Positions 34,901-43,033 of a stretch of DNA of 64,000 bases are shown in pieces. The position numbers were made by a program, and so were the translations under genes. Position 1 is the first letter of the stretch, and each line of letters starts with the position of its first letter. The DNA lies in NCBI GenBank assembly GCA_000149225.2, contig CM000687.1:734501-798500 (forward strand), in the 5' to 3' direction. Below the pieces are notes generated by a model. It was not told the DNA's origin, made no database searches, and saw only the letters and a list, made by a program, of their open reading frames with translations. Origin of the DNA: Lachancea kluyveri NRRL Y-12651. Its lineage: Eukaryota; Ascomycota; Saccharomycetes; Saccharomycetales; Saccharomycetaceae.

Positions 34901-35714
34901 ATGTCCACCGATTCTATTGTTAAGGCTTCTAACTGGAGATTAGTCGAAGTTGGTCGTGTTGTTTTGGTCAAGAAGGGTCCAGCCGCTGGCAAGTTGGCTG
35001 CTATTGTCGAAATCATTGACCAAAAGAGTGTATGTATATCCTAGGTGCAAAGGAATAATCAGGTGTGGGGAAAGAATATAGCAAATCAGAGAGTAAATGG
35101 GAATTGGAGATGTTGGTGAGAACTTTAAATCACATCTAATGAGAACTTTACTTCTATAACCTGGGCTTTGGGTGGCTTTATTCCTAAGATTTTGAAGAAA
35201 TTATTATGAGTAATCCGAAGAGGACTCTTCGAGTCACTCAATGATTTCCTTTCAGTTCTATCTTATTTTCAAAATGGCTCCTTAATAAGATAATATCTTA
35301 TTATGAAGCCACCCGTGTTCATGTACTTTGTTGAACTTCTTTCTCTCTCTCTGACCGCTATCCTTTTGTCTTGCTCCAGATTTTGCACGTTTGAAGAGTT
35401 TTTTTTTTACTAACTTGTTAATGCAGGCTTTGATCGATGGTCCACAAACTGGCGTTGCTCGTCAAGCTGTCAACTTGGGTCACGTTGTTTTGACTCCATT
35501 GACTTTCACCTTGCCAAGAGGTGCCAGAACTGCTACCGTCTCTAAGAAATGGGCTGCTGCTGGTGTCACTGAAAAGTGGGGCTCTTCCGCTTGGGCTAAG
35601 AAGATTGCTCAACGTGAAACACGTGCCGCTTTGTCTGACTTTGAAAGATTCCAAGTTATGGTCTTGAGAAAGCAAAGAAGATACGCTGTCAAGAAGGCTG
35701 TCGCTAAGGCTTAA
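34901..35714 (+). CDS. RPL14: 60S ribosomal protein L14 (eL14), with a long intron
   Basis: Spliced product of 138 residues, the S. cerevisiae length. Exon 1 is 34901-35029 (43 codons ending DQKS) and exon 2 is 35427-35714 ([13 protein letters not shown]... to AVKKAVAKA). The 397-nt intron starts GTATGT at 35030, has TACTAAC at 35408-35414 and ends GCAG at 35426, with a polypyrimidine run before the branch site. The exon junction matches that of RPL14A/B as I remember them. Codon use is strongly biased towards preferred yeast codons, as in highly expressed genes. The intron holds an unusual predicted RNA structure, listed separately. Confidence 0.97.
35170..35314 (+). other. Predicted multi-branched RNA structure in the RPL14 intron
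   Basis: Seen in sequence: GGGTGGCTT at 35170-35178 is the exact reverse complement of AAGCCACCC at 35306-35314. Enclosed by these are TAATAAGATA/TATCTTATTA (35283-35292 with 35294-35303) and CGAAGA/TCTTCG (35216-35221 with 35226-35231). Together they would form a three-way junction in the pre-mRNA. A second pairing, GACTC/GAGTC (35223-35227 with 35231-35235), is exclusive with the CGAAGA stem. I found no box C/D or H/ACA features that would make it a snoRNA. Confidence 0.5.
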
Positions 35715-36024
35715 GTTTACTAATTTAGGCTTTGCGAGTTCTTCCATTTTCTCTAGAACCTTTGTCCGGGGCATGAAATAAAACCATATATATATTGTTT
35801 TTTCAATAATATAATGTATATCTAAAAACCTTTTATTGAGTTTAACCTGATGCTTGGATTTAATCATCCGTGTTGATTTGTACCCTTTTGTAGTCATTTG
35901 GCACATACTGATGTCCGTACAAATAGTACTCTCGTCACACACTGTAAGCCTCTACATTTCAGCAGAGAGTAAGGAAACTTTAAGAATTATCAGTATCTAA
36001 AGTTACGATTTCCACTATTTTACT
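35715..36024. other. Convergent intergenic region RPL14/BYE1
   Basis: 310 AT-rich bases between convergent genes, with TATATATA-type elements near 35790 that may serve 3'-end formation of RPL14. Confidence 0.35.
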
Positions 36025-37743
36025 TTACGTTATATACTCAGATTTCACTACTATCACTATAAATAGATTTTCTGAGCCTAATGAAGAAACAGGGTTGACA
36101 ATTGATATCTTGTCGAAAATATTAGGTAGTTTTGTACCATTGCAGGGAATGACATAGATATCCTTTTCATAGTGCTTCTTTTTTTCGATGGCACCATACC
36201 TATCACGGAATAGCAAATACTCGTACAAATCGTGAGAATTACCTGCTTCACTGCCTCCTGTGAGAACCTGGTATGCTAAAAGTACGCGTTTATTAGGTAA
36301 CTGGTGAAGATATCGGTCTGCTTCAGCTCTTCCCAACCGACCTTCAATCAGTAATGATTTGTCACCCAATGCTTCTTCGTAAACCTTTGCTTTCAAATCA
36401 GATGAAGTGCCTAAGAACTTCAAAGTACAGTGAAAATGTACACCGATGTCTGGGTAATTGATATTAGATTCGTTGAGCTCGGGTAGACTTGAAGTTGCTT
36501 CCAGTAGTTTCTGCTCATCGTGAGCCATTAAAGTATCTGCTGGACTAGTAGCTGCTCCCTCATGAGAAGACGACTTCCTAGAGGCCTCGTTTTTGGGCGC
36601 ATCTGCCAATCCTTTTTCGCTTGAAATGGTATAATCGTTCGAACTGGTGGAATCTGGTTCTTGTTTCTGCTTTTTGCTATCATCCTGGTGACTGATTGTG
36701 AAATCTTTATTAAAGATGGCGTCTTCTGGCTGGTAATCGTTGGGATCTTCGATGAGCTCATCACCTCTATGAGTTTTCACGTACTTTGGCTTGTCGGGTT
36801 GCTCTAGGACTAATTGATCCAACGCATCTTTGTCAACCTTTTCTCTAAACAGCTGCAGATCTGGATTGACTAGTTCATTAACTGACATCCTTACTAGTTT
36901 GTGTAAAGAAATCTTCCTGTTAACCACATGTTCCTTTAATGAATTATTCTTGCGATCCTTCAAATTTGAAAATAATATTCTCACTTTTTCTGCGTAATGT
37001 TTGCTTAACTTGCTGTTTTCATAATCGTACCAAGCCTCATAGAGTTCTCTTTCTAGCTCATTTGCAAGTTTTGCAGCTAAGTTCTCTGCTAGCTCGTCAT
37101 TTGGTAATTTAAATAGACCTTCACTCAAAGTGTCAGGAATTACGTATTTCAAAAACAAATCGGTAAACATCTTCAATGCAGACTCTCTCAACTTTTTGTC
37201 ATGTCCAGAAGGAGTGTTTCCAGGCTCGTTTTCGGCAGATTTTCTCCTTTTTGTGTATTTATTTCTCACCTTTTTGTCGTTATTTTGATCATCATCAATA
37301 AAGTCATCATCACTCGCCACAGGCCTTTTTTTCACTGGCGAGGGGGCTTTCGTTTTGTTTTCTGCTAGCTTTTTGTTGATGAATGGTGTAGGGTCGATCT
37401 TGTACTTCAAATTGGGATAAAGTGTAGGGGCACAAACATTGCAAAAATACTCATCGGAACTAAGACTTTCATCTCTACTCATACAAGCTATATGTTGCCA
37501 TGTATCACAACCGTCACATTGAATCATGTCACCATATGGGTCATTGTTTTCATCATAGTTTTCATCTGTGGTACCACACACTAGGCATCTAACAGAATCA
37601 GCACCCCTTCCCGCGACTTCATCTTCAGTGAGGACTGAGCCGCTTTTTGCTTTCACGTACTCCTCCTCATCCTGTGCTAAGTATTGTAGATACTTACTGG
37701 TGCCTTTATTTCTACGTGAAGATCTACGTATGGCCTCTGTCAT
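36025..37743 (-). CDS. BYE1: Transcription elongation regulator with PHD, TFIIS-like and SPOC domains
   Basis: 572 residues from the ATG at 37743, which gives MTEAIRRSSRRNKG, like the S. cerevisiae N-terminus; an ATG 20 codons upstream (37803) is less likely. The PHD finger at about 50-110 has the ligand series C-x2-C...C-x2-C...H-x2-C...C-x2-C (RCLVCGTT, QCDGCDTWQHIAC, YFCNVCAP) and would bind trimethylated H3K4. A TFIIS-like central domain at about 185-310 contacts RNA polymerase II. The C-terminal SPOC domain is at about 420-560. The linkers are acidic and low complexity. It is divergent from AUR1. Confidence 0.94.
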   Translation of the reverse strand: MTEAIRRSSRRNKGTSKYLQYLAQDEEEYVKAKSGSVLTEDEVAGRGADSVRCLVCGTTDENYDENNDPYGDMIQCDGCDTWQHIACMSRDESLSSDEYFCNVCAPTLYPNLKYKIDPTPFINKKLAENKTKAPSPVKKRPVASDDDFIDDDQNNDKKVRNKYTKRRKSAENEPGNTPSGHDKKLRESALKMFTDLFLKYVIPDTLSEGLFKLPNDELAENLAAKLANELERELYEAWYDYENSKLSKHYAEKVRILFSNLKDRKNNSLKEHVVNRKISLHKLVRMSVNELVNPDLQLFREKVDKDALDQLVLEQPDKPKYVKTHRGDELIEDPNDYQPEDAIFNKDFTISHQDDSKKQKQEPDSTSSNDYTISSEKGLADAPKNEASRKSSSHEGAATSPADTLMAHDEQKLLEATSSLPELNESNINYPDIGVHFHCTLKFLGTSSDLKAKVYEEALGDKSLLIEGRLGRAEADRYLHQLPNKRVLLAYQVLTGGSEAGNSHDLYEYLLFRDRYGAIEKKKHYEKDIYVIPCNGTKLPNIFDKISIVNPVSSLGSENLFIVIVVKSEYIT

Positions 37744-38158
37744 ATTCGTAAGCTGAAAATGTCTTTCTCTGCGATTGTATACTATTATTTCATTGAAACT
37801 CATTTCAATTAATGTTTCTCACGAATTATGTTCCCATTGTTATATCATTGTATACGTGTTCAAAAAAGGAAAAAAAAATGAAAAAAAAAAAAAAAAAAAA
37901 AAAAAAAGGAACAAATAGAAAGGAGAAAAACACAAAAACACCGCAGCGCAAGGAGAAGCTCATCTCGTATACTTCTCAGTCATTTGTCATACCAAAAAGC
38001 AAGCTAAGAAGCAGAACTACTGTTTTTCACATTCCAGATAATAAAAACTTCTACTCACACTAGACTACTACGGCTTTAAATCAGGGCAGCAACGCAGGTA
38101 AACATATCACTCGCTGAATCCGCTTAATTGTTTACACTTAAAAACGAAAAATAAATAC
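37744..38158. promoter_or_regulatory. Divergent BYE1/AUR1 promoter with a poly(dA) tract
   Basis: 415 bases holding an uninterrupted run of 27 A at 37881-37907 with further A-runs on each side. Poly(dA:dT) tracts of this kind exclude nucleosomes in yeast promoters. The plus-strand lysine-rich frame through it is not a gene. Confidence 0.6.
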
Positions 38159-39418
38159 ATGGCAGAAATATTTAGAAGAATATTCCTTTCTGAAAGGCCA
38201 GCAGGATCTAGGTTGGCAAACCTTGAAACTTCACTTGACCCCAGAATAACACTACGGAAGCTGCAACATTATAGGCCAACACCCGCTGATATTTGCCACT
38301 ACACCTTTTTGGGCTCCATTCTCATGTTCGTATTTATTGTGAACCCTGCAGCTTGGTTTTTCAAATGTGCATTCTATATTTCCCTAGCGGTATTTTTTAC
38401 ATTACCAGCGACCTCTCAATTCTTCTTCAACGCGTTACCAATTTGGACGTGGTTAGCCCTCTATTTCACATCCTCTTCGTTCTCTGCTGGTTATAGACCT
38501 CCGATAACAGTCAAAGTTTTACCAGCTATTGAAACTATCTTGTATGGAGATAACTTAAGTGATATATTGGCAACTTCGACCAACAAAGTGTTGGACATTT
38601 TTGCCTGGCTACCATATGGTATTTTTCACTTTGGTGCACCTTTTGTTGTTGCAGGGATTTTATTTTTGTTCGGCCCACCAACGATATTAAGGGGGTATGC
38701 CTTCGCTTTTGGTTACATGAATTTGTTTGGTGTGTTGACCCAAAACCTCTTCCCTGCAGCACCTCCATGGTATAAGATTTTATATGGTTTGAGCCCTGCT
38801 AACTACAGTATGAAAGGTTCACCTGGTGGATTAGGCAGGATCGATAAGTACTTTAGCATCGACTTGTACACTTCGGGTTTCTCCAATTCCGCAGTCATTT
38901 TCGGGGCCTTCCCATCTTTGCACTCCGGTTGTGCCACTATGGAAGCATTATTTTTGAGCTACGTATTCCCGAAATTGAGACCATTATTTGTTTTTTATGT
39001 CTGTTGGTTATGGTGGTCTACTATGTATTTGACTCACCATTACTTTGTTGACTTGATGGCTGGTTCCGTTCTGTCTTATGTGATATTTCAGTACACCAAG
39101 TACTTTCACTTACCAGTCGCAAATTCCAGCTTATTCTCTAGATGGTCATACAGTGAAGTCGTCAAATGCAACATTTTCCAAATGGATCCATTGTTCTTTG
39201 ATCCAAATGACGTGGAAACTCTACCTCTATCGATGTTAGAAACAGACTTTGAGTTAAGTTCCATCACCAACAGTCCGTCGGTCTCTCCGTCCATTTTTGA
39301 CGACGGTGCCAGGTCCGTTTCCAGATCATCCGTCACTTCGAATGTCTCCTTAGAAATTCCTGATATTCCCGTAGGGCTGAGCCCATCTGCTAGAATGAAT
39401 AAGCAAAGAATAGACTAA
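38159..39418 (+). CDS. AUR1: Inositol phosphorylceramide synthase catalytic subunit
   Basis: 419 residues (S. cerevisiae 401). A Golgi enzyme that moves phosphoinositol from phosphatidylinositol to phytoceramide, and the target of aureobasidin A. Hydrophobic membrane segments cover about 50-320. The PAP2-like motifs are visible: GAFPSLHSGCATMEALF at about 252 with the first catalytic histidine, and THHYFVDLMAGSVLSY at about 292 with the second histidine and aspartate. The C-terminal tail is Ser-rich and acidic. Close match to S. cerevisiae throughout. Confidence 0.97.
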   Translation: MAEIFRRIFLSERPAGSRLANLETSLDPRITLRKLQHYRPTPADICHYTFLGSILMFVFIVNPAAWFFKCAFYISLAVFFTLPATSQFFFNALPIWTWLALYFTSSSFSAGYRPPITVKVLPAIETILYGDNLSDILATSTNKVLDIFAWLPYGIFHFGAPFVVAGILFLFGPPTILRGYAFAFGYMNLFGVLTQNLFPAAPPWYKILYGLSPANYSMKGSPGGLGRIDKYFSIDLYTSGFSNSAVIFGAFPSLHSGCATMEALFLSYVFPKLRPLFVFYVCWLWWSTMYLTHHYFVDLMAGSVLSYVIFQYTKYFHLPVANSSLFSRWSYSEVVKCNIFQMDPLFFDPNDVETLPLSMLETDFELSSITNSPSVSPSIFDDGARSVSRSSVTSNVSLEIPDIPVGLSPSARMNKQRID

Positions 39419-39748
39419 ACTCCTTTGATAGAACAATCTCAATCTCAAACTCAACCCATTAATACCCTTATACAATAGTCACTGGGTTGCTGCATGTTTC
39501 AGCGGTATACAAGTTACCCACCCTACCTTTCTTATGCCATTTTCCTTGTTTCTTTTATTCTAAAATTCCGCTCTCTCTATATATAGGGTTATGTACTGCT
39601 CCTTTTTTAGTCAGTTGATGTCTTATGTTAATAACTTAATAATTGCGTAAAACTATGTGTGTTACTTATCTGTTTTTTCTTTTCATTACACATAGAACTA
39701 TGTACACGGGTGACCTAAAAATGCTAATGTTATAGTTTACAATTAAAA
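39419..39748. other. Convergent intergenic region AUR1/MRP17
   Basis: 330 bases with T-rich tracts and a TATATATAG element at about 39577; no gene recognised. Confidence 0.35.
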
Positions 39749-40138
39749 TCAGAAGTTGTCCCTTTTGACTTTTTCCAAAATGGAGTTGTAACCAGCTGCT
39801 CTCTCGATCGAGGAAGCGACGTCCAGTTGTTTGTCATTGCTTATCCTGATGATGGACGACCTAATGACACGAGGGTCGTTCTTCAAAGTTCTTAAGATTT
39901 CAGACTGAACTGGGGCAGAAGAGTCAAATAGCATCAAGAAATGATAGCCCTGGAAATGCTGTTCTTGGTCTTTCTTGGTTATTTTTGGTAACAGTTTGTT
40001 TCCCATTGGAATGATTCGCCTGACGACACCTCTGTTACCAATGATCAACTTGCCGATAGTAGTCACCAATTCTTTGGCTTCTTTGCTAGCAGCTAAGGGG
40101 TTTGTGACACGCACCACACTGACAAGTTCGTATAGCAT
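39749..40138 (-). CDS. MRP17: Mitochondrial small-subunit ribosomal protein bS6m
   Basis: 129 residues (S. cerevisiae 131). Mitochondrial ribosomal protein of the bacterial S6 family. The conserved block [19 protein letters not shown] and the [29 protein letters not shown] stretch match the yeast protein. It is divergent from DID4, 231 bases between ATGs, the same arrangement as in S. cerevisiae. Confidence 0.95.
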   Translation of the reverse strand: MLYELVSVVRVTNPLAASKEAKELVTTIGKLIIGNRGVVRRIIPMGNKLLPKITKKDQEQHFQGYHFLMLFDSSAPVQSEILRTLKNDPRVIRSSIIRISNDKQLDVASSIERAAGYNSILEKVKRDNF

Positions 40139-40369
40139 TGGAACGAGGACGTACTTGGGTGGATATACTTGTATTTACAGAGGAAGAGTAATCCTTTATG
40201 TGGAGCACAGATAATCGAAAAAAATTTTATCAACCATTCAAGAAGTCGGGTAACGAAAATTACAAGCGAAAACGTTATATACACTCAGAAACTTCTTTCT
40301 CCCTGCCCCCCTAAGTTAAAAATCTTGCAGAGCTTTGGACAAGCAAACGGAAATATTTAGCAGCAAATC

Positions 40370-41197
40370 ATGAATCTGTTCGAATGGGCGTTTGGTAAAA
40401 GCCTTACCCCTCAAGAACGTTTAAAGAAGGTATGTTTTTTTTTGTCTTTTTTTAACCGTTGTTAATCAAAGAATGGAAGAAAAGAAGTACTGACAAGACC
40501 TGCAGAACCAAAGGGCATTAGAGAGGACTCAAAGAGAGTTGGAAAGAGAAAGAAGAAAGCTAGAGCTTCAAGAAAAGAAATTAGTTTCTGAAATTAAAAA
40601 GTCTGCTAAGAACGGCCAAATTAGTGCGGCTAAAATCCAAGCCAAAGATTTGGTGAGAACAAAGAAATATGTTGAAAAGTTTAATAACATGAAAACTCAG
40701 CTCCAAGCTATTTCTTTAAGAATTCAGGTATGTTACAACATTTTTACTTACGGTTGCTCAGAAAAATTTATTAACATAGGTGTCCGCAGGCTGTGAGAAG
40801 TAGTGACCAAATGACACAGTCTATGAGAGAAGCCACTGGCCTTTTGGCTTCTATGAATAGGTCTATGAACCTTCCACAACTACAGCGTATATCGATGGAA
40901 TTTGAAAAACAAAGTGATTTGATGGATCAAAGACAAGAATTTATGGACGAAGCTATAGATGATGCTATGGGTAATGAGCTAGATGAAGATGAAGAGGCTG
41001 ATGAAATAGTCAACAAAGTTTTGGATGAGATTGGTGTAGACTTAAATGCTAAACTTCAAAGCACACCACAAGAGCTGGTCACTGAGCCCAATTTGTCGGA
41101 GACAAATCAAAAGGTTGCTGAGCCCTTGGGTGCTTGGAACGGATCCTCTAATCCAGACGATGAGTTACAAGCAAGGCTGAACAGCTTAAAACGTTAG
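40370..41197 (+). CDS. DID4: ESCRT-III subunit Vps2, with two introns
   Basis: Spliced product of 229 residues (S. cerevisiae 232). Exons are 40370-40429 (MNLFEWAFGKSLTPQERLKK), 40506-40727 (NQRALERTQ... to LRIQ) and 40790-41197 (AVRSSDQM... to NSLKR). Intron 1, 40430-40505, has GTATGT, a variant branch site TACTGAC at 40488-40494 and a CAG end. Intron 2, 40728-40789, has GTATGT, TATTAAC at 40769-40775 and GCAG. Intron 1 corresponds to the S. cerevisiae intron; I recall no second one there. The protein is an ESCRT-III component in multivesicular body sorting. A C-terminal MIM-like helix (DDELQARLNSLKR) should bind Vps4. Confidence 0.94.
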
Positions 41198-41274
41198 GTC
41201 ATTTTTCTTTTGGACAAGTACAAAATGTAAAATAAAAAATTATACATGATTATTAATGAAAGATAACGGGAATC

Positions 41275-41938
41275 CTAGACTACTTGCTCTTTAACTAGGT
41301 AGTCGTAGATTTGTTTAGCACACTCTTCGACAGTTTGCTTATCAGTTCTCAAGTGTAATTCAGGAGATGCTGGCGCTTCGTATGGCGCGGAGATACCGGT
41401 GAACTCTTTGATGATGCCCTCCCTGGCCTTTTTGTATAAACCCTTTGGATCTCTTTGTTCAGCAACTTCCAAAGGAACATCGACAAAAACTTCAATAAAT
41501 TTCAATCCACCTTCCTTGTGCAATTCTCTAGCCTTGTCTCTATCAGTTCTGTATGGGGAAATGAATGAAGTGATGGAAATAGTGCAAGAGTCGGCAAACA
41601 ACTTGGAGACCTCAGAAATTCTGCGAATGTTCTCGTTACGGTCTCTCTCAGAAAAACCTAGATCTTTATTTAAACCAAATCTAACATTGTCACCATCTAA
41701 TCTGTAGGCAGCGATATTCTCCTTTAGTAACAGCTGCTCCAGGGCGCATGCAATAGTACTGTGTAGTTGTTAGTAAACTAAATAATGGAGGTGTGTAGAG
41801 GAATGGAAACAAAGTCTATACTGACCTTTTACCGGAAGCACTCAAACCAGTAAGCCAGATTGTGGCACCGGATTGCTTTCTCAACTGTTTACGCTCATCG
41901 TATGTCAAGTTTGGATGCCAAGTGATATTGCTAGCCAT
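41275..41938 (-). CDS. MET14: Adenylylsulfate (APS) kinase, with intron
   Basis: Spliced product of 198 residues (S. cerevisiae 202). It phosphorylates APS to PAPS in sulfate assimilation. Exon 1 is 41938-41826 and exon 2 is 41758-41275. The 67-nt intron 41825-41759 has TACTAAC at 41775-41769 and ends ACAG, but its 5' site is GTCAGT, not GTATGT. It splits the last serine codon of the P-loop GLSASGKS (residues 31-38). Exon 2 carries the typical SVSKLFADS-like and [14 protein letters not shown] segments. I do not recall an intron in S. cerevisiae MET14. Upstream Met31/32-like and Cbf1 sites support sulfur control. Confidence 0.95.
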
Positions 41939-42009
41939 TACAAAAACTGATTGATTCGTTAAAGCGGTTTTACGGAAGAGGCCCGTATACTAACATGGCG
42001 AATACACTA

Positions 42010-42088
42010 GTTTTTATACTCTGCTTCAGTTGTGGTGATGGTGTGGACAAGAACCACAGTTTTCACATTTGAAGATTAGATCACGTGA
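42010..42088 (-). promoter_or_regulatory. MET14 promoter: TATA box, Met31/32 and Cbf1 sites
   Basis: Reading away from the MET14 ATG on the minus strand: AGTATAAAAA (42020-42011) as TATA box, AAACTGTGG (42062-42054) matching the Met31/Met32 site, and the palindrome TCACGTGA (42081-42088) matching Cbf1. The combination is that of the Met4 regulon in S. cerevisiae. Confidence 0.75.
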
Positions 42089-42581
42089 TATTTTATCCTT
42101 TTAATCCATGGAGCCATGTAAGAAAAGACAACCAATTCACAGGAAATCTTTTAACCGATAACTCAAGAAAAGACAAGGGCTATCTGTTCATAATTTTAGG
42201 CGGGCTATGTTAACTCACTGACCTTTGAATAATTAGTATGTCACTATTTTATGATTATAATCTTCCCTGATACTAGGTTTTAATAAATGGAAAGACATTT
42301 TGGTATCTAATGTCAAATGAAAATCAAAAAAAACGAAAAAGTGGAAAAGAAAAAAAAAAAACTAAAATAATTGATTAAACATTAAAAAATTCTAAAAATG
42401 ACAGTGAAAACTAAAATGCACTTTCTAAGAAAAAGAACAGCTACTAAGCACAGAGATTAACAAATAAATTTATGATTATGATGTAAGCATAATTGACTTG
42501 ATATTTGACTAGCAAATAAATTACAGATACTATTTATTGAAACTCAAATAACATAGTAAAGATGTGAAAATTAAAAATCAA

Positions 42582-42781
42582 ATCACGTGATTTATTAATA
42601 AAAGCTTTTGTATATTAAATTAATTATAATAATTATTTAAATGTTTTACAGTTATTTTATATTTTATATGCAATTTTAAAATATTTAAAAAATTTACTTA
42701 TTAAATAAATAAAAATAAATATACTAGTATTTGTAAAATGTTTTAGTGTTTTTGTTTTTGCTTTCCGAAATTATAAAAAAC
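42582..42781 (+). other. CEN: Point centromere (CDEI-CDEII-CDEIII)
   Basis: CDEI ATCACGTG at 42582-42589 fits RTCACRTG exactly. CDEIII begins at 42753 with TGTTTTTGCTTTCCGAAA, an exact match to TGTTTWTGNTTTCCGAAA including the essential CCG at 42765-42767, followed by TTATAAAAAAC. CDEII between them is about 163 bases and roughly 90% A+T by my count, near twice the 78-86 of S. cerevisiae and near the length reported for Kluyveromyces lactis. It sits between MET14 and VPS1, exactly where CEN11 lies in S. cerevisiae. Cbf1 and the CBF3 complex should bind CDEI and CDEIII. Confidence 0.95.
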
Positions 42782-43033
42782 TTTTGAAAAAAAGATTTTT
42801 GGCCGAAACAATTGGTGCTATTGACACAGCTGCAAATGTACGAGTGCGATCTTATAGCGAATGAAATGGCAAAAGTACGTGTAACACTATCTTTTTCAAA
42901 AGAAACAGACAGAAATATGGATAAGAGTATAGATGATACCATCTACCGAAATGTGGATATCACATATACTTATACATGTATACAAGATAAAAAAAATATT
43001 TAATTGAAAACGGATCTAAATTTGAAATTCTAA

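Noticed and set aside
35030-35426. snoRNA in the RPL14 intron
   Set aside because: No paired C/D boxes with terminal stem, and no H/ACA hinge and tail, were seen. The pairing pattern is that of a junction, not of a known snoRNA class.
37812-38063. Lysine-rich plus-strand frame
   Set aside because: It arises from translating the 27-A tract in the BYE1/AUR1 promoter; there is no other protein-like content.
42655-42665. Match to the ARS core consensus inside CDEII
   Set aside because: CDEII is about 90% A+T, so an 11-base match of this kind is expected by chance. Origin activity cannot be judged from it.
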